Positions 1 through 10,044 of a stretch of DNA of 64,000 nt are shown here, in pieces (the first letter of the stretch is position 1; the number at the start of each line of letters is the position of its first letter). Source of the stretch: Ridgeia piscesae (taxonomy: Eukaryota > Annelida > Polychaeta > Sabellida > Siboglinidae); NCBI GenBank assembly GCA_025642075.2, contig JAODUO010000121.1:291501-355500 (forward strand), written 5' to 3'. The position numbers were made by a program, and so were the translations under genes. The notes under the pieces are model-generated. The model was not told the DNA's origin and did no database searches. It was given only the letters and a program-made list of their open reading frames with translations.

Positions 1-187
1 TATGTTGTACAGAAAACACTCTATTATGGTGAATTTTTTGACTTTAATAGTTCCTTAGTTAACATTATTATATTACGTGTGCATATTGTTGGACTCTTCG
101 TTGTAACTGGGAAAAGTTTACAAGATATATGTAAGTTTAAGCTGTATTCTACTAATCTTCGAGAAGGTCCATCCTTAATTGCAAGCC

Positions 188-465
188 AGGGCTGTTTGTC
201 ATGCAAACTAGCCCTGACAAATCCCATGCGAGAAGTACATAATTTAGCTGGGTCAAACTAGTTTATTGATTTTGACGATTATGACTGAGTCACCTGTGAG
301 AACAATGCAAATACCCCACCTCTTGGGCCAACCTCGCCAATGGAGGGCTATTTGTCATGCAAATTAGCCCTGGCAGAAGTGCATGATTTTATTCCAGTCG
401 AACTAGGTTTCTGACTTTGCCAGTTGTGACTGCTTCACTGATGAGAACAGTGCAAATACCCGCCA
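188..465. repeat. Tandem duplication, two ~130-bp copies
   Basis: Two diverged direct copies lie at about 188-321 and 344-465. Both begin with GGGCT-TTTGTCATGCAAA followed by TAGCCCTG and both end near GCAAATACCC. No coding potential is visible. The following stretch to 1231 shows nothing else I can name. Confidence 0.7.
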
Positions 466-1231
466 AAGTTTAAAGGCAGATAAACAATTTCTGGGAATTC
501 CAGTATAATTAATGACCCATCTGTCAATCACATAAGCAGCTCAACAGTTTGTGTATTCCGGTATTTGCTTCTACATTGCATCTACAAGCATTGCATGTAG
601 CACGCACAAAGTGTGGCTGAAATCACCCAAACTTGTATCACCCTTGTTGTGATCAACTATTTCATTCGCTGAGTTTTATGTTCAGAGTTTTGCAAAGGGA
701 TCATCCAGTGGTATACCATTGTCTGGTACTCAGATAATCAGAAACCCCTGGCGTAGCCAGAGATGGCCCCTCTAATCTCAGAAAATTAGGAGGGTATGGT
801 ACTGAGGACCTATAAATATATGGCAAAGTGATTCATAGGGTGGCAATGTAGAGAGAAGATACTGGCTTTTGCAGTCACAAGATCCTCAGGAATGTTTTAC
901 GCTAGTGTCGCCACCTCGTGGATACATGAATAATACGTTTTTTGATCCTGTCGAAGTCTCGTGATTCTGCAGCAGGACTAGTATTTCTGCAACAGTTATT
1001 CTAAGTTCTAAAGCACACGATGTAAGCATTAGTGTATTTGTTTATTTTCCACTTACACATTTACTGTGCCTTCTTTAGTACAACCATAGATATAAATAGA
1101 ACACACCTGTAGTCTATAGGGGGAAAGATTAATGATCTAACTCTGTGACTGTGAGTACAACTGACATTTAACCTGCTGAGGGGACATTGGTACTGTTCGG
1201 ACTTCGGTTCATTGCGTATTTCTAATATGGC

Positions 1232-1880
1232 AGTGGCTACGCGTACGTGAGCCGTACGTATAGGCGGCCACTCTAAAAGTACGGCATTCATACTGCGCAT
1301 GCGCAAGCTTTTATTTTCGGTTACATGAAATGTATTTTTAGCATCGTTTATCTAAGGTACGGCATTCGACAAGCGCATGCGCATGATTTCTATACGTGAG
1401 CCTTATCTTTAGTAGCTGCCAGTTCCAAAAGTTTCCCCGCACATGCATGTTTATATACATAAGCTCTATTGCTGTATCTTTAGAACTCAGATCTAAAAGT
1501 AGGCCTAGGTGATTTTTTTCGCGCGTGCATGCCGTATCTTTAGCAAACAAATGTAAAAGTATATATAATATGTGAGTTTTTTTTACGCGCATGCATGTTG
1601 ATGTACGTACGAACGGAAGCTCTTTTGGCAATCAGTTCTAAATATACGTGAGATTTTGTGCGTGTTATTTTTTCGCAAGTTGACATAATAATGTAGCCCT
1701 TTGGCAGTCAGTAAATCTAACAATGTCGAACAAAATCGCTCCCTTGTGTAATTCCGCTGTACCGATGCGACGAGACGGACGCAGCATGCTTGCGCAGAAT
1801 TGAAAAACAGGATACGCGCGCATCCTCACGTACGGTTAGGCCATGGGTCTAAAGATACGGCTCACGTACGCGTAGACACT
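1232..1880. mobile_element. Small non-autonomous DNA element with terminal inverted repeats
   Basis: The 20-mer CTACGCGTACGTGAGCCGTA at 1237-1256 recurs exactly as its reverse complement at 1856-1875. With flanking AGTG/CACT the match reaches about 25 bp with one mismatch. Inside are several diverged copies of a motif like GTATCTTTAG followed by CTAAAAGTA (about 1395-1640), and several CATGCGCATG-type palindromes. No transposase frame is present, so it looks like a MITE. I could not find a convincing target-site duplication, so the superfamily is not assigned. Confidence 0.6.
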
Positions 1881-3590
1881 TCGCAAACTTCGTTCTAGTA
1901 TCGGTCAGTGACCGATAGCGACCGGTCAGTGACTGGTCAGCCTATGGCTATTGACGTCTCAAGTCACATAATTATGTCCTAGACTAGGGATCTGCAAAAA
2001 ATCACTAATAACTTTACCATGTTTATGATGGTGCACGTTGTCGTTGATTGTATGTATACCTACGTAAGTTTATTAGCAGATTGACATATGTCATATATAG
2101 TACATATTTCTAGAGCAGATCTGTTTATCAACCTTGACATGTCTCTTGGCGATTTTTCTCTGTAAAAAATTAATAATAAATTAAAAATGAACCAGTCACC
2201 ACAAGCAGTGTATTGTATTGATTAGCAAAGGAAATCTCACTATACCAATGTTTATTGTAAGATCTCGATGCTCAAATTAGCACATAAATACAAAATATTA
2301 ACCTCATTAGTGAAGATTATATATTTAGATATACATTCACACCTAATTTTTAATATTGTCTTTAAATAGTATCGTGTTCAAAGATGCAGTTAGGTTATGT
2401 ATTAGAGTACTAAAAAATGACGTCATTGCGTAAGCACAATCCTGAAAAAAGTAGTAAATTTGAATCGACTTAGCTACAATGCGCTACATGCGATTTGTAT
2501 GAAATGTTCATGGTCTTATTAAATATTCATCTAACTACTAGCCACAAATGTGTAATTATCCGAACATATCACAATATATTCACTCACCAAAATGAAATAA
2601 CTCACTTAATTTTTTACAATTCACATGGTGGCATTCTCTGTCATCTTAGGTCTCAGAAAAATGTGGTTTCACCATCATACGATTAATGCGAGGTTCTTAA
2701 AAGGAGCTTCCCATGTTCTCAGCCTATTGGACACAAATTGCAGCCGACCTGCCGACGTGCCCCTAACAGATTTGCAGGTCCCTACCACCAAGATGATATA
2801 TGGCAACATGGTCAATTATAATAAATTGCAGTTATCGTACTGTCTACACTGTAGGCATAGTTAAGTTATGTAGTGCTACTAGAACAACCCACTAGTCCGT
2901 ACACTAGTAAAGATAAGGACGTGCTAGTAAAACTTCCTAATAACTAGTCAGGTTGTCTAGTAAACGTCAGTGTGTCATCCACCCCACCCTACATCAATCA
3001 ATCAAGCCTTTGTAGTCACAGTGACCCAAACTCATCAACAGGCTGGGGATGTAAGTAAATCCCAAGTCATTAAAAGTTGATAAGTAGCTTCATTTATTGA
3101 TAAATGATGACAATTTCTTAGGCATGGCCTCCAGCTTAGAGTGTGTCTGAGCATTACATGTAAGATTAATGGTTCTTTGATGTCTAAAATTGTCTAGTGT
3201 GATATTTTTATTTAATACAGTCCAGTAGAGCAGTTTTCATAACACTGTAATGTGAGGTAAATTTCAAGAATTTCCAGGAAAATTGATAATGGTAGGGTGG
3301 TACTACCAGTCAATGAGCGCAACTGCAAATTTATTTCAATTGCAGATTTTTTTTAATACAGATCATATCTTCACTTTATAATTAATTATTTTTGTTATTT
3401 CTGTATTATTTATTTGTTACCTTTATGAAAAGTGCATTGTTTTTTTACTGTGGTTGCAACATATACTGTTTTTTAGTTTTAAAACAATTTGTAACAACTT
3501 AAATTTGGATTTTTTATGTTTTGCCAGACTAGTAAACCTTTTGTAAGACTAGTAAACTTTTGACTTTAGTCCCGCTGTCTAGTAAAATAA
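1881..3590. other. Intergenic, no gene seen
   Basis: AT-rich DNA with only short chance frames. CTAGTAAA-type octamers cluster at about 2887-2962 and again at 3527-3587, which may mark the ends of an old insertion. Nothing else is recognisable. Confidence 0.5.
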
Positions 3591-4613
3591 ATGCCAAAGT
3601 TCTATCCGTGGTTACATATTAACTGCGCCAGCGGACTGACACTCGTTACTTGTCTTGGACTCAGGGCAGATCTGAAGTTCAGGTCACTCTCCAGTGTCCT
3701 GTCAGCTGTCACCCCAGGGAGCATCCAGCAGCCATTAGTAAGCTGTCTGAACAGTTGGCAAGGATTTTTAAGTTCTATGATATACCACTCTACCACAAAC
3801 CCATCAACACTGCGAGGTCCTTGCTAGCTGGTGCACCCGAAAGACAAAAAAAAGAATTCCAAAAAGAGATTGATTGATGACACAACATGCTACTGCTTCA
3901 CTCCCTCATTATATCACGACTTGACTATGGAAACAGCTTTCTCTATGGCTTACCAGACCAGTTATTAGACAAGCTGCAGAGAGTACAAAATGCAACAAAA
4001 AGCCAGTCATTACAACCATGTAACACCAATTTTAGAGACTCCATTGGCTTCCCATGCGATATCGCATTTAACATAAGATAATACTAACAACGCACAAAGC
4101 CAGTCATCTACTTCACCGATCTACTTGTGTTCTACCAGCCAAACAGAACATTGCAATCATCATCAGTTGTACACTGGTTGTACACAGGGCACATCTTCGC
4201 CAGTATGGTGATCAAGCTCCTCACGTATGGATTGATCTCCCACTCCCACGCAATGTGCGAAAATGTGAACCAAACCACCAGTTTAAAAGACTCCTTAAAA
4301 CACACTTATCCAAAAGAGCTTTTTACTCATAGACTTTGACGGACATTTAGTATTATTTATTGTTACTTGATTGGACGTTTTATGTTTTTCAGGATTTACT
4401 TATTATTCTGAGCTGTTTTTAATACTCCTACATTCATGATATTTTTCTTTTTATAAGTGTATTTATTTCTTAATAATAATTTTAATTGAATATTTGATGC
4501 CATTTTTTTATGATCTTTAACTTTTAATTTGTTTTTTGTTTTGTAACAGCGCCTTCGTACAGGGTAACTTGGAATTACGGCGCTGTAGAAATGCTTTTAT
4601 TATCATTATTATA
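3591..4613 (+). pseudogene. Degraded non-LTR retrotransposon 3' end (CR1/L2-like)
   Basis: Reverse-transcriptase remnants appear in several frames. At 3887-4000 the translation includes SLIISRLDYGNSFLYGLPDQ followed by LLDKLQRVQNA, the characteristic C-terminal RT block of CR1/L2/jockey-type LINEs. Remnants of the LHWLP segment (about 4040-4080) and of the KRLLKTHL tail (about 4285-4315) follow in order but in shifted frames. The 3' end near 4545-4613 has a GCGC-CTTCGTACAGGG...GGCGCTGTAGAAATG tail followed by ATT-rich repeats, typical of these 3' ends. Stops and frameshifts show it is dead. Clade assignment is from recalled motifs. Confidence 0.75.
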
Positions 4614-5198
4614 TTCACCTGCCATGTCCTTCTATGTTTGTTCTCAGCAACATGAAGTTAGCCGATATATATTTGAAGAGGGGTTTAGCCCAGGTATATA
4701 TGGAAAGGGGAGGTGTGTATTTGTTTTTGGTATGGGGGCTGGATATAAAATTATGGATGGGTGTATACCATATGGTGCAAAACAGGGTTTTTAGAAAAAA
4801 AGTTCATTTGTTTTAAAGTTGGCAAAAAATCTGCGACTACTGGATACTCCCTCAACACCATCGTTTGATGTGATGATCTGAGCCAACATTGTCTCTCTCT
4901 CTCTGTCTCCTGTCTGCATGACTGGAGACAGAGCGACATGACAGATATGCTATGACGGAGAGTTGAATCAGACAGCGGATTGGTGCTGAAGCTGTGGCAT
5001 AGCCTCCCCAATATTTGTTCTTTCCAAAGTAGTAGTTACGACCAGGCAACTGTTTAAACAGTTTCAGTATGCAGACAATGAATAACTGAGCTGAGTAAAG
5101 GAGTGTGTGTGTATTTGTATGGTTTTAAGCACCCAAACAGTACAAAGTGTATGTTTTGGTACTTATAAATAAGGAATGTGTTTGTGTTTCTTGTCCAG
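4614..5198. other. Upstream region of FAXC, no further gene seen
   Basis: No supported coding sequence. A (CT)n-like tract lies near 4892-4905. A pyrimidine tract ending TTGTCCAG at 5191-5198 could be a 3' splice site for the first FAXC exon shown here, implying an unseen upstream exon. Confidence 0.4.
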
Positions 5199-5256
5199 GT
5201 TCGACTGTCTGTCTAACATTTCGTGTCCTTGGTGTATTGGCGGAGTCTCTGTCATC

Positions 5257-8200
5257 ATGGCTGTCGTCATTAGATACGTGTTTCGCATGTTCAGGTAAAT
5301 AACTCTATCCATTAAAACACATCACAAGATAATAACTGACAGTGTCTTGCACCATACCTTGACAAACAAGTCAAACAAGTCTGAGTTACCAACTGAATAA
5401 GAGCAATGTTTATCTTAGAATAACATGTAACTTTTTCACCAACTGATTAGGAGCAATATCTATCTTAGAGTAGCATGTAACTTTTTCACCTCTATTCTTC
5501 AATGCTAAGAAAAAAACAGCTCTATGGTAGATAACCTTAACATATTCAAATCCGTGGGCAATAGGCATAAGGATTATGAATAGTATTAGTTTTATTACAC
5601 ATGCATGCATATTGAATATGTGGATACGTTATGCTTTTGTAATAGTTTGCCTTCGATTACAGCCATATCATTTCATTACACTTATAGTTTATTACTGCAC
5701 AGAAAATACCTTTGATGATTTAAAAACAAGTGAGGGTGTAGTGTAAAATAAATAAATATAACCTACTTGAATTATTATGTGAAAAAAGCATTGTTAAAAT
5801 TCACGAATATATTATTGAAGTAATTTCACTTGATTTACGATTGTGATTTGAATGTGATAAATGTCATACATTTATGTGTAATGAGGTTCTTCCTCTTCAC
5901 AGACCTAAGGCATATGTAGGGACGACTTGTCCCCCGGGTACTGTGCTCCTACACCAATACCCTCGGGGTGATTGGGCGCCAAGTGTATCGCCCTTCCCAA
6001 TCAAACTGGAGACTTACCTGAGGATGGCTAACATACCTTACAAGGTAAGTGAGCTGATTGGATTGTCTTGATGATTGATTTCCTCTGCCGTTAATAATTG
6101 CAAATGTATAACGGGTTCATTGTAAGCTCATGTATGTTCAAGATGTACTGTATCAAAACGTGATACATAAGGACTTTTCCGCTGCCTATGTCTTGCATAA
6201 TTATGCATAAATTGGGCAATGTCTGCGCAAACATCCGATCAATAATTGTATTTACACAAATACTTTTGAAGCAGACTGCCATGTGCATGGTTAATGGTTT
6301 TATGCAGTCTGATTATGTTGAATATTTCTGCATGTGTAATGAACCATGCACCAACTGTTAATAGTTGTTAATTCTGTCAAGTCCATGGGGGGCTCATCTG
6401 AATCGTCCCCAAAAAGACTCTTACCCAGATTCATGATGGCTGATGACATTGGTGTCTAGTTATGTAGGTGAGTGTAGCCTGAAGATAATTCCGATGTCAC
6501 ATTCCTCGTTTAGTCTCATTTTGTAGAATCACTTTACGGTTAAGGCGTCAGCAAAGGGGAAGTGTCCGTGGATGACCTACAACGGGGTTGACGTGGCTGA
6601 CTCTCAGTTCTGCATTGACCTCCTCAACAAGGAGTTCTCTGTCGACCTCAACAAGCATCTGAGTGCAGAAGAGAGAGCAGTGGCCCTCGCCTTCAGGAAA
6701 CTCATTGAGGAAGACCTATACTGGTAAGAGTAACACATTTTCATTGTGAGAGCGGACGGACGGACGGACGGACGGACGGACGGACGGACGGACGGACGGA
6801 CGGACAGACGGACGGACAGGCATGTAAAAAAAGCTGACTATCTCTGACCTGCAGTACTGACGGACGAACATTTATTTGAACCATGCAGTCATTTTACAAA
6901 ATAAACCAATTTACGTTTTATACGTAATTACCTCTACACAATTTTTTTTAGAATAACATGAATTTGCAGAGTATGAAAGGCAACTTACTTTGCATGGTTT
7001 GGTCACCATCGTAAATTAGTCTCTCATAGCATAAGCTTTGAAATCTAACAATATGTTACATACATGAGTAGTTGTATAACTTGTATATATTTTATTTACT
7101 AAGATATGGCTGTCCATACTAATTTAAACTTGGCAAATAAAATGTACGTATGCATGTTTTTGCAACTTTTCTTACTGCGCAGCATGGTAGCATTTGGCTG
7201 CATTGAACAAATTGTAAGCATTTCATTTAAAGAAACTTTTCGAAAACAGTTTTTTGCATCGTGTTTATTAAACATGTGTCAATAGTGATACTCCTCATAC
7301 AGATTTGATTTTTTTGCAGCAGCACATTTTGTTGAGCACTTCATGCAGCACTAATGTACTAATGTGTTTATGCACTGGTGTTTATTAACTGAGACTTATT
7401 TCTGTCTGCGTTCCACTCATCACTGCGTGTAGTTACATGTGTTGTTGACGTCACCTAAGGTGTGGGCTGCTGGAGCGTTGGGTGTATGGAGACAAGCACT
7501 ACGTGGCCAAATTGGTGAAGTTGTCGTACATGATCATCGTGTACATCTCGTATAAGCTCGGTCGGAATGCGTGGGCCCATGGCATGGGCAGACACAGCCC
7601 TGAGGATGTCCGCAGCGTTGGAAAGATTGATCTACTGGCTTTGTCAACCTTCCTTGGTTAGTTTGCTGCTGAGGTGTAATCTTATGCCAGTACATCAAAC
7701 TACCGATACATCATGATAGTCTATGATGATATGGCACTGTATGTAGTGATTGCCAGTATCAATTGTACATTGAACTGTCAGCATCTTCAGTCAGTGTTCA
7801 TAAACATGCTTTTGCCTTGTTTATTTTGTTAAAGGGCCAGCTCCTCAGCCCAGGATTGGGAGGGCAGTAATTTGTAATGGGGAGTTTGCTGTCTAGAACA
7901 GGGGAATGTTAAACATCAAAGGGTACTGTGGTTAACTCTGCTCATCTCAGCATTATTGGCAATCAATTTTGTTTTTAAACTGGATGTTTTGTTTATCATT
8001 TGAACATGTTGCAGGTAGAATCTTTCAAAATGCGAACATTGTTCCAAGTTTAATAAAATAACTAAACACAAATTGGCCGGCAGTAAACTTTCAACATGTA
8101 TACTGTAGTCATAAGAATATGATATTAAGCGAACACATAAAACCTATGAGCTGGCTCCCTTGATTTAGCTATACTTATCTGTCAGCCAATCACCAACAGT

Positions 8201-9121
8201 CATTGATCATAGCAACAACATTTGGAATAAATTGAACAATTTGTGGATTATTAAGGCAGCATTAACTGCCTTTTTCTTGTGGCAACTGCAAGTCTGACCA
8301 CTGGTCTCAGGGCCTGTGTATTTATTATGTGTGACAGTTTTGTTTCATTTTCAGGCAATAAAACATTCTTCATGGGAGATGAACCAAGCGAAATAGATTG
8401 TGCCCTATTTGGTGCTTTAGCCCAGGTGAAATGGCACTTCGCACCAAATATCTACACACAACTGCTCAAGGGTATTGTGTTCTTTATATACAGAACAGTC
8501 ATGGCACTCTTTCGCTGACATTCAGTTTACTCTTTAACATTGATTTCACTCCTTAACAATGATGTTGTACACCAAAAACTGTCCAAAAGTTTCATTGGTG
8601 TTTCATGGAATAGTGTCCCATCTCCCTACTGACATGAGAGCATGTTTTAAATTTTGAATGAAAAGTATTGAATTTAACTGAGATCCTGTTGAGTGATGGA
8701 TTATTCTTAGGAGCATAATATTTTAGTGAAACAGTCCTCAGTCCACTGCATAACATCTCTATAGGATGCTGACATATTTACCAAGCGTATGCCCAATACA
8801 TGTACATTACTAGTTTAGTGTTACTAAATCCAATGCTCTAAGTCAGTTGCATCTAATTGTATATCTATGTAAGCTTAATTCAAGTAAAATTAATTAGAAA
8901 TTGGAACAGTTACCAGATAAAAGCATGCTTTTGCTGCCATTACTCTGGCGAATAAAGTTAGGATCTGACAAGTGTTGCATGGTGGTGACTTTTTGGCATG
9001 GTCTGTATTTGCAGATGAACTTGTGAACCTGTCGGACTATTGTGAGCGGATGAAGGATCGCATCTGGCCTGACTGGGACGACTGCATCACTCATGGTGGG
9101 ACACGGACAGCAACAAAGTAA
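5257..9121 (+). CDS. FAXC: Failed axon connections homologue (FAXC), GST/metaxin-like
   Basis: Six coding exons fit in phase: 5257-5294, 5903-6044, 6527-6723, 7460-7656, 8355-8471 and 9015-9121 (798 nt, 265 aa, TAA stop). Each junction is GT-AG. Family members have an N-terminal hydrophobic anchor, then a thioredoxin-like and a GST C-terminal-like domain. Here exon 1 gives a short hydrophobic lead (MAVVIRYVFRMF). Exon 2 carries SPFPIKLETYLRMANIPYK, the family's diagnostic block, exon 3 GKCPWMTYNGVDVADSQF, and exons 5-6 the DEPSEIDCALFG and YCERMKDRIWPDW blocks of the GST helical domain. In Drosophila Fax is linked to axon development; a direct enzymatic role is not established. The frame is open upstream of 5257 to an apparent acceptor at 5198, so the true start may lie in an earlier exon. 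The protein is shorter than vertebrate FAXC and lacks its acidic C-terminal tail. Confidence 0.88.
6754..6818. repeat. (GGAC)n microsatellite in FAXC intron 3
   Basis: About 15 near-perfect GGAC/CGGA tetramers start 30 bp after the exon 3 donor. Confidence 0.9.
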
Positions 9122-9318
9122 CCCAACCGTGTCAGTGTTTACGAACATATGTGTGGCGCTCTACGAAAACCAGTCGGAAGTCGCTGAGCGTAATTCCCGG
9201 TAAACGCGTCACAAAGCTAAATATGAGTCATCTGGTCTATTTTGAGGTTTAATTCTAAGATTCACTTAAATTCTTTATTTATGCACTCCAGAAAGGATAT
9301 CTTTGTTTTCAAAGTCTA

Positions 9319-9324
9319 AATAAA
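9319..9324 (+). terminator. Candidate FAXC polyadenylation signal
   Basis: AATAAA about 200 bp after the FAXC stop codon, followed by a T-rich stretch. It is the first canonical hexamer in the 3' flank. Confidence 0.5.
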
Positions 9325-9633
9325 ACTTTTTCGTGTTTTTGCAACATCGATGATAGTCTCTTTTTCGTACGTTATTTGAAATAGTTGCGCACTATTTCGC
9401 GAACGCTTACATCCATGATTCCGTATTCATCGTAGCCATGCGTCACATCGTTAGAAAGCTATTTTAAGTGCGGATTCCCCTAGCGGCAGTGCGCATGAAT
9501 ACAATGAAAATGGTTTGTGTGCGCATTGAATATTCATTAGAGTTGCTTTGTCTTCGGAAAGTTAGTTAGATTGGAGTGTTTTTGGTTATCGATAAGTGAC
9601 TATTTACTGGATGTTACCGCCTTTTACATGTGA

Positions 9634-9643
9634 TATATAAAGG
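9634..9643 (+). promoter_or_regulatory. Strong TATA box of the small 9.7-kb gene
   Basis: TATATAAAGG lies 96 bp upstream of the ATG at 9739, a normal distance for a TATA promoter with a ~65-nt leader. An inverted CCAAT pentamer (ATTGG) occurs near 9571. These are motif matches only. Confidence 0.5.
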
Positions 9644-9738
9644 TGAACTTTGTGTCGTGTTTTCGACACGAAGTTAGCACACTATCTTGCGTGTGGGAAG
9701 AATTTAGTGCATCGTTTGGATTTTACGAAAAATCCAAG

Positions 9739-9966
9739 ATGGCAGCCTCCGTTGTGGATTCCGATGCAGTCGATGTTGCGGATTGTTTGAATGCGCTGTC
9801 TTCGGATGGCATGCGAGGTATAGCAAGCGAAGACGTGCTGGCTGATCTAGTGAATGATTACTTTGTCAGGCGTCCGATTAGCAACGAGGACGATGACAGA
9901 GAGTCGAGCAACGATGAAGATATCGATTCGGTTGTTGACATCGAGTCAGTTGTTGACAAGAAGTGA
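9739..9966 (+). CDS. Small acidic protein with histone-like gene layout, unrecognised
   Basis: An intronless 75-aa frame starts at an ATG in good context (AATCCAAGATGG) and ends with TGA. The protein begins MAASVVDSDAVDVADCLNAL, has a central predicted-helical stretch (SEDVLADLVNDYFVRRPI) and ends in an acidic DDDRESSNDEDIDS tail. No cysteine-histidine cluster, signal peptide or membrane segment is visible apart from one Cys. It is not a histone. A TATA box lies upstream and two histone-type stem-loops lie 8 and 37 nt after the stop, so the transcript could be a replication-type, non-polyadenylated mRNA. The frame is open upstream of the ATG, but only from a non-ATG codon. The acidic N-terminal segments of piggyBac-type transposases look similar, so a transposon fragment is a real alternative. 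Confidence 0.45.
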   Translation: MAASVVDSDAVDVADCLNALSSDGMRGIASEDVLADLVNDYFVRRPISNEDDDRESSNDEDIDSVVDIESVVDKK

Positions 9967-9974
9967 ACAATAAC

Positions 9975-10040
9975 GGCTCTTTACAGAGCCAACAGACACA
10001 AACAGCTCTTTTCAGAGCTACCCACATATTTGTGAAAGAG
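9975..10040 (+). terminator. Tandem histone-type 3' stem-loops with purine-rich downstream element
   Basis: The first hairpin is GGCTCTTTACAGAGCC (9975-9990). The second is AGCTCTTTTCAGAGCT (10004-10019), followed at once by ACCCACA. The second matches the metazoan histone mRNA stem-loop: 6-bp stem, UUUC loop, preceding AAC and following ACCCA. About 14 nt later GAAAGAG (10034-10040) resembles the histone downstream element recognised by U7 snRNA. Spacing to the stop codon and to the purine element fits replication-dependent histone genes. Whether it is processed is unknown. Confidence 0.6.
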
Positions 10041-10044
10041 ATTG

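Noticed and set aside
9643..9738. Upstream N-terminal extension of the 75-aa protein
   Set aside because: It would start at GTG, which eukaryotic genes rarely use, and overlaps the TATA box; the ATG at 9739 has good context.
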